From NCBI RefSeq assembly GCF_000203795.2, contig NW_006281099.1, positions 1,414,690-1,478,689 of the forward strand: a DNA stretch of 64,000 nt, in the 5' to 3' direction. Source of the DNA: Batrachochytrium dendrobatidis JAM81. Lineage: Eukaryota > Chytridiomycota > Chytridiomycetes > Rhizophydiales. A program made the position numbers and the translations under genes. The notes below the pieces were generated by a model. It searched no databases, was not told where the DNA came from, and saw only the letters and a list, made by a program, of their open reading frames with translations. This document shows positions 60,269-64,000 of the stretch, in pieces (the stretch's first letter is position 1; the number at the start of each line of letters is the position of its first letter).

Positions 60269-61562
60269 ATTTTGAATAGACTAGAGAGCATAGCGCTTGA
60301 TTTGGTTCGTATATCTAAGAGTAGCGATATTGGGATTAAATACTTTTTGTAAATAATACAAGGCATGATGGTATTTGAGAATTCACTTTTGGCTATTGTA
60401 TGCTATTTCAGCTACAACCGTATTCACATAAAATGGATCACTTTTGTATTGATCTTTCAGTGATTGTCCTGAAATAAACAATGATTAAATATTTATTGCG
60501 CATTCTTGGTAGAAATTAGCTTGGATATTCTTGATGTGTCAACACAATATCCATCATATGATGCACACAATCAAATTATAAGTTTAAATTGGAGTTTTTT
60601 GGCATAGCCATGCATTGTACGATTACCAGACTTGTTCATTGCAACACAAATATTGGGTTTGACTGTTGTTTTCAACACAACTTTTGTATCCTAAAAACTG
60701 ATATATTCTAGTGCAAGAAAATAGTCTCAGGAATGCAGACTTGTTTTCATGGCAGTCATCCAATGTTTGATTTAAATGGAGGAAAATGAAGATTGAACAA
60801 GTGGAAATTACTGCAATGTAAACATCCGTTTACTTTTATACAAGAATGAGCACCGAGAAAGACTAGTAAGCTTTGCCACAAGTCGAGAGGGCGTAATTTT
60901 GACTAGTAAATGTGGTGAAAACTGGCACTCAACATGTCATGAGACTGGCGGTTTATTATGTAGTTTGGCATTCTTGTGTTTCATTTATGTAATATGCTGC
61001 AAACTTGCTTGCATGTCAATACTTGATGGATGGCAAGGAATAAACTCCGTCGACTGAAAATTGGCTACAGTTTGTGGCACAATAGATCTGAAGATACGGC
61101 GAAGTAATAAAAGCAAAATGGTTTCATTTTTGGAGATGACCGGCTATATCAAAAAGTGCCATCTATAAGGTGGCGAACAGTAGTAGATTAGCTGGGATGG
61201 AAAACACAATGACGAGCAAATCAAAGCACTACAATTCCAAACATGCATCGCGACTCTTCAAAGCAGAAAATCGGTTACCAAAATCAGCGAGTAGCCCATG
61301 TGGTTGTGGCCTATTACACGGTTTTTGCAACATTTTTGATTGCAAATACAGAGTTTAGCAAAATATATTGGCTGCTGCTGCCTAAATTTCTGGTTGGGTT
61401 TGCATATTTTCCGTAGTGGCCATTCAAACACATTTTATAGTTTCTTGGACTCGTTTGAATAAACATCAAAAACTTACAAAAGCCTCTTTCTCTGCTACCG
61501 AGTTTCTACTGCAAAACACTCTAATAGTGCTTTATATAGCAACATCCTCTGCTGAACATACT
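60269..61562. other. Intergenic region with a MITE
   Basis: It contains MITE copy I (60414-61000). The remaining 550 bp before the next gene have no recognisable feature. Confidence 0.55.
60414..61000 (+). mobile_element. MITE-like element, copy I
   Basis: Starts CAACCGTATTCACATAAAATGG after TA and ends near GTGTTTCATTTATGTAATATGCTG. Its left ~270 bp are nearly identical to copy H in inverted orientation 11 kb away. Confidence 0.75.
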
Positions 61563-63930
61563 ATGATCGGCAATGTAAGTCATCCTCTATAATTTGCCTA
61601 TTGGTTCAAGTGATTACTGGTTAAATCTATCATGTTCAAAGTATGGTGCATCTGTACGGCATGATGCAGCCATCAATTTCGATTTCATTTTTTGCAGCAA
61701 GTGATTATCCATTGCCGCCAAGGTGTTTAATATAACACTCGGTCGGTACTATTCAATGCACTATTTCCAGCTCTACTTTCGGTTGTGTTTCCATCAAGGA
61801 CCACTACTGAGCATGCAGCCATAAAGTCTGATCTTTTGGAAGCCGTTTTGGAGAATGAATTGCCTTGAAGAGGCTGGTACTGCCACATTCACATCCACCT
61901 GAGATGCAGTGCTAAAATATACATGATTGTTGATGCCAGTATGCGATCGTTGGCTACTTGATGCATCAAGATGGTCGTTTTTGTCTTGACGGCTACAGCT
62001 ACCAACCTTGCTATAAGCTTTGGTTGACGAGCCCTGAGCTGGTACATGAATTTACTAACATCTAATCAATGTAAAATATTACACAACAGATAACCCCAGA
62101 ATCTACTCAAGTAGAAACCACTACTCATATGGACGGTGACGAAGAAGTCACCGTCATCAAAACCACTTTTATTGACCACAGTGGTAACAAGCGCATCAGC
62201 ACTCGCACTCTGCGTTCCAAGAAGGTTTTGAATACTGTGCCAGTCAAAACCATCTTGACAACACGCACTGCTGAATCTTCCAGCAATCTGAGTGCAGACA
62301 ACAGTCACGAATCGCATCCTCAAGTTGGCAGCGATGCTGAATCTGTAGCCACCACTATGGCTGCCAAAAAAACTACTGTTGTCGAAACTGCTTTTGAACC
62401 TGAAAAGCATAGCAACACTGCAGAAACCAGCGACTTTCAAGAAAAAGACGTATATCATGGTAAGACTCTTGTTCCGATACTTGAATATTCAGATTGAGAA
62501 CAGTGCTGCGAATTTCTCGTACACATCAAGTCATTGTCATTTCCGCCTCAAGATATAAATTCCTTTATCACACTCCAGTCTCCATATGATCATGGCTTGA
62601 CAACCCGTATTATTGAGCAATGCTTCAATATAGTTTTAATTCATCCAATTTGGGATAACCTGTTTTGGCCCCAACTCCAATTTGAAAACGCCGCTTTTGG
62701 GGGTTTGAGAGCACTTTGCAACACAATTATTGTGAATGCGGTACTTGTTCGGTTCTAATATTGCTTCCATAGATTTGAATAGCCACATTTAGATGTTGTT
62801 TTCTGCAAACTATTTTAATATTAAACTATTTTTCTCAATATTTAGTTTCTGCGACTGCTGTTGACTCGGATGCTTTTCAAACTGCCACTGCCAATGCTCC
62901 CCATATCTCCGGATCGACAGTCCAGGAATCCATTACCGCCTCATTATCCCCTCCACTTGCCTCTCATATCCAACTTACTGATCCAGAAATTCTCGACAGC
63001 ACCAAGAAAACTATCATTTCTGCCTCATCTCCCGTCGCGAAATTGGAAGATTCAGAAAAAGCATCTTTATTCGAAAGTGTATCTGCTACCACTATTGAAT
63101 CTTCTCAAGTCCCCATTGTAGATGCTACTATAAATACTCAAGCCATTTCCCCTGTTACTACTAAGAATACGATCCATGCATTTCCCTCCAAGGAAACTGT
63201 TAAATATGCCAATACCACTGCTACCACTCCAATAGACACTATTGATGTATCTTCCTTGAACGATAAACTTACTCTTCCATCTGCTCATGATGCAGGCCAT
63301 AGTGGAAGCACTCTATTTAGCGAGGAATCGCTTCAAAGCCTCTCCAAAGACTCCGATGCCGACAAACCTTTCCAACATGTCGTTGATTCTTACAAGACAG
63401 GTAAGATTTATATGAGCCTTTTAATCAATAATTTTTATAAGCCATGGCAAGATTGCTTAGAAAAACTAAGAATTTCAATTGTTTTATCATTATCGATTGT
63501 CAAATTAATTAACTGTACTATTTATTGGTTCAAGGTACTGATGTCAACGCTGCTACTATTCCAACTACTGCATTCAAGAATGCCGAAGAATATGGGGAAT
63601 CTGTTTTGGCTGACCCTCAGTTTGCTTTCAAGAAGCTTTCTGAACCCCCCAATGATTCTACTATTGAGCCACTCAAATCTCTCGCGACTGATAATTTTAA
63701 ATCAGGCACCTTTTTTGCTGATAAACCCAATAGTCCTGGTATGAATCTGACTCAGGATACTACTGAAGCAGATGCTGCCACATACTACTCAGTCTTTGGA
63801 AGTAAGAGTGCACTTTCTCCAGTTACTTCAGACTATGTTGTACAACACGTTGCTGATCCCACCGATCATGCGCACCACCTTGTTGAGCATGCTGAAATGG
63901 TACAAGATGCTCATATTGAGACTCTTAAAG
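61563..63930 (+). CDS. Ser/Thr-rich modular protein, unknown, 3' end outside window
   Basis: Proposed exons: 61563-61574 (MIGN), 62090-62459, 62846-63400, 63535-63930, with an intron starting at 63931 that runs to the window edge. The frame stays open across all joins. The text is rich in Thr, Ser, Ala and Val with acidic patches (MDGDEEVTVIKTTFIDHSGN; RTLRSKKVLNTVPVKTILTT; GTDVNAATIPTTAFKNAEE). Exons 3 and 4 are 555 and 396 nt and both begin and end in phase 1. No signal peptide, membrane segment or catalytic motif is visible. The tiny first exon is supported only by splice consensus and phase. I do not recognise the family. Confidence 0.5.
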
Positions 63931-64000
63931 GTATGATTGAAACTGTTGTTGCAACAGAGCATATTGATGCGACTTGTTTGGGTTTTGTTGAAAAAATAAC

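Noticed and set aside
62132..62155. Perfect hairpin GACGGTGAC-GAAGAA-GTCACCGTC
   Set aside because: It encodes DGDEEVTV inside an open exon; probably a coincidence of codons, with no terminator or RNA context.
1..64000. tRNA, rRNA or CRISPR features
   Set aside because: No T-loop/anticodon pattern, rRNA core or spaced direct repeats were noticed by eye; a covariance-model scan would be needed to be sure.

Overview
The window looks like nuclear DNA of a zoosporic (chytrid-like) fungus. Genes are dense, AT-rich and on both strands, with many short introns and the standard stop codons. Fungal families (velvet regulator, HAM1-like protein, Sos7-like kinetochore protein, SURF6, ADA3) sit beside a gene needed only by organisms with motile cilia (DNAAF11/LRRC6) and a TTC16-like TPR gene. 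Chytridiomycota is my inference. I do not assign a species.

Layout: 0-4.3 kb HAM1-like protein (+, 5' end cut by the window); 4.6-6 kb velvet regulator (-); 6-8.1 kb two transposon-derived repeats; 8.1-9.9 kb DNAAF11 (+); 10.2-11.0 kb COX11 (+); 11.3-12.6 kb PPP4R2-like (-); 13.1-14.2 kb NFU1 (+); 14.4-19.7 kb TSC2/tuberin (-), divergent from RPL3 (+, 20.0-21.3 kb); 21.4-22.9 kb TMEM115-like (-); 23.5-26 kb Ser/Thr-rich unknown (-); 27.2-29.3 kb Sos7-like (+); 29.9-31.0 kb V-ATPase subunit G (-); 31.3-33.5 kb METTL15/RsmH (+); 33.7-35.7 kb PSP1-domain protein (-); about 2.8 kb mostly without genes; 38.6-41.3 kb TPR protein (+); 41.6-42.8 kb TRAPPC5 (+); 43.1-43.5 kb mS33-like (-), divergent from MRM1 (+, 43.6-45.1 kb); 45.3-46.9 kb DHHC palmitoyltransferase (-); 47.3-48.4 kb coiled-coil protein (-); 49.5-51.0 kb GPI8/PIGK (-), divergent from ORC2 (+, 51.1-53.3 kb); 53.4-55.0 kb SURF6 (-); 55.5-56.9 kb YIPF6-like (-); 57.9-60.3 kb ADA3/NGG1 (+); 61.6-64 kb Ser/Thr-rich modular gene (+, runs off the end).

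Most genes are housekeeping. Several serve mitochondria (COX11, NFU1, METTL15, mS33, MRM1), the secretory pathway (TRAPPC5, TMEM115, YIPF6, GPI8, DHHC) or ribosome production and TOR control (RPL3, SURF6, TSC2). No operon-like pathway is seen.

The most unusual content is: (1) a family of at least nine short TA-flanked elements (about 250-600 bp) with inverted ends CAGCCGTATTCACGTAAAAT / ATTTTACGTGAATACGGCTG, resembling Tc1/mariner-type MITEs, two of them inside introns; (2) notable gene structures, including a 9-nt microexon in METTL15, two genes whose first coding exon is only ATG, and four probable GC-AG introns; (3) CACGTG motifs in several promoters, including a paired inverted copy between TSC2 and RPL3. 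Exon joins below were made by eye from splice signals, reading phase and family conservation. I could run no searches.
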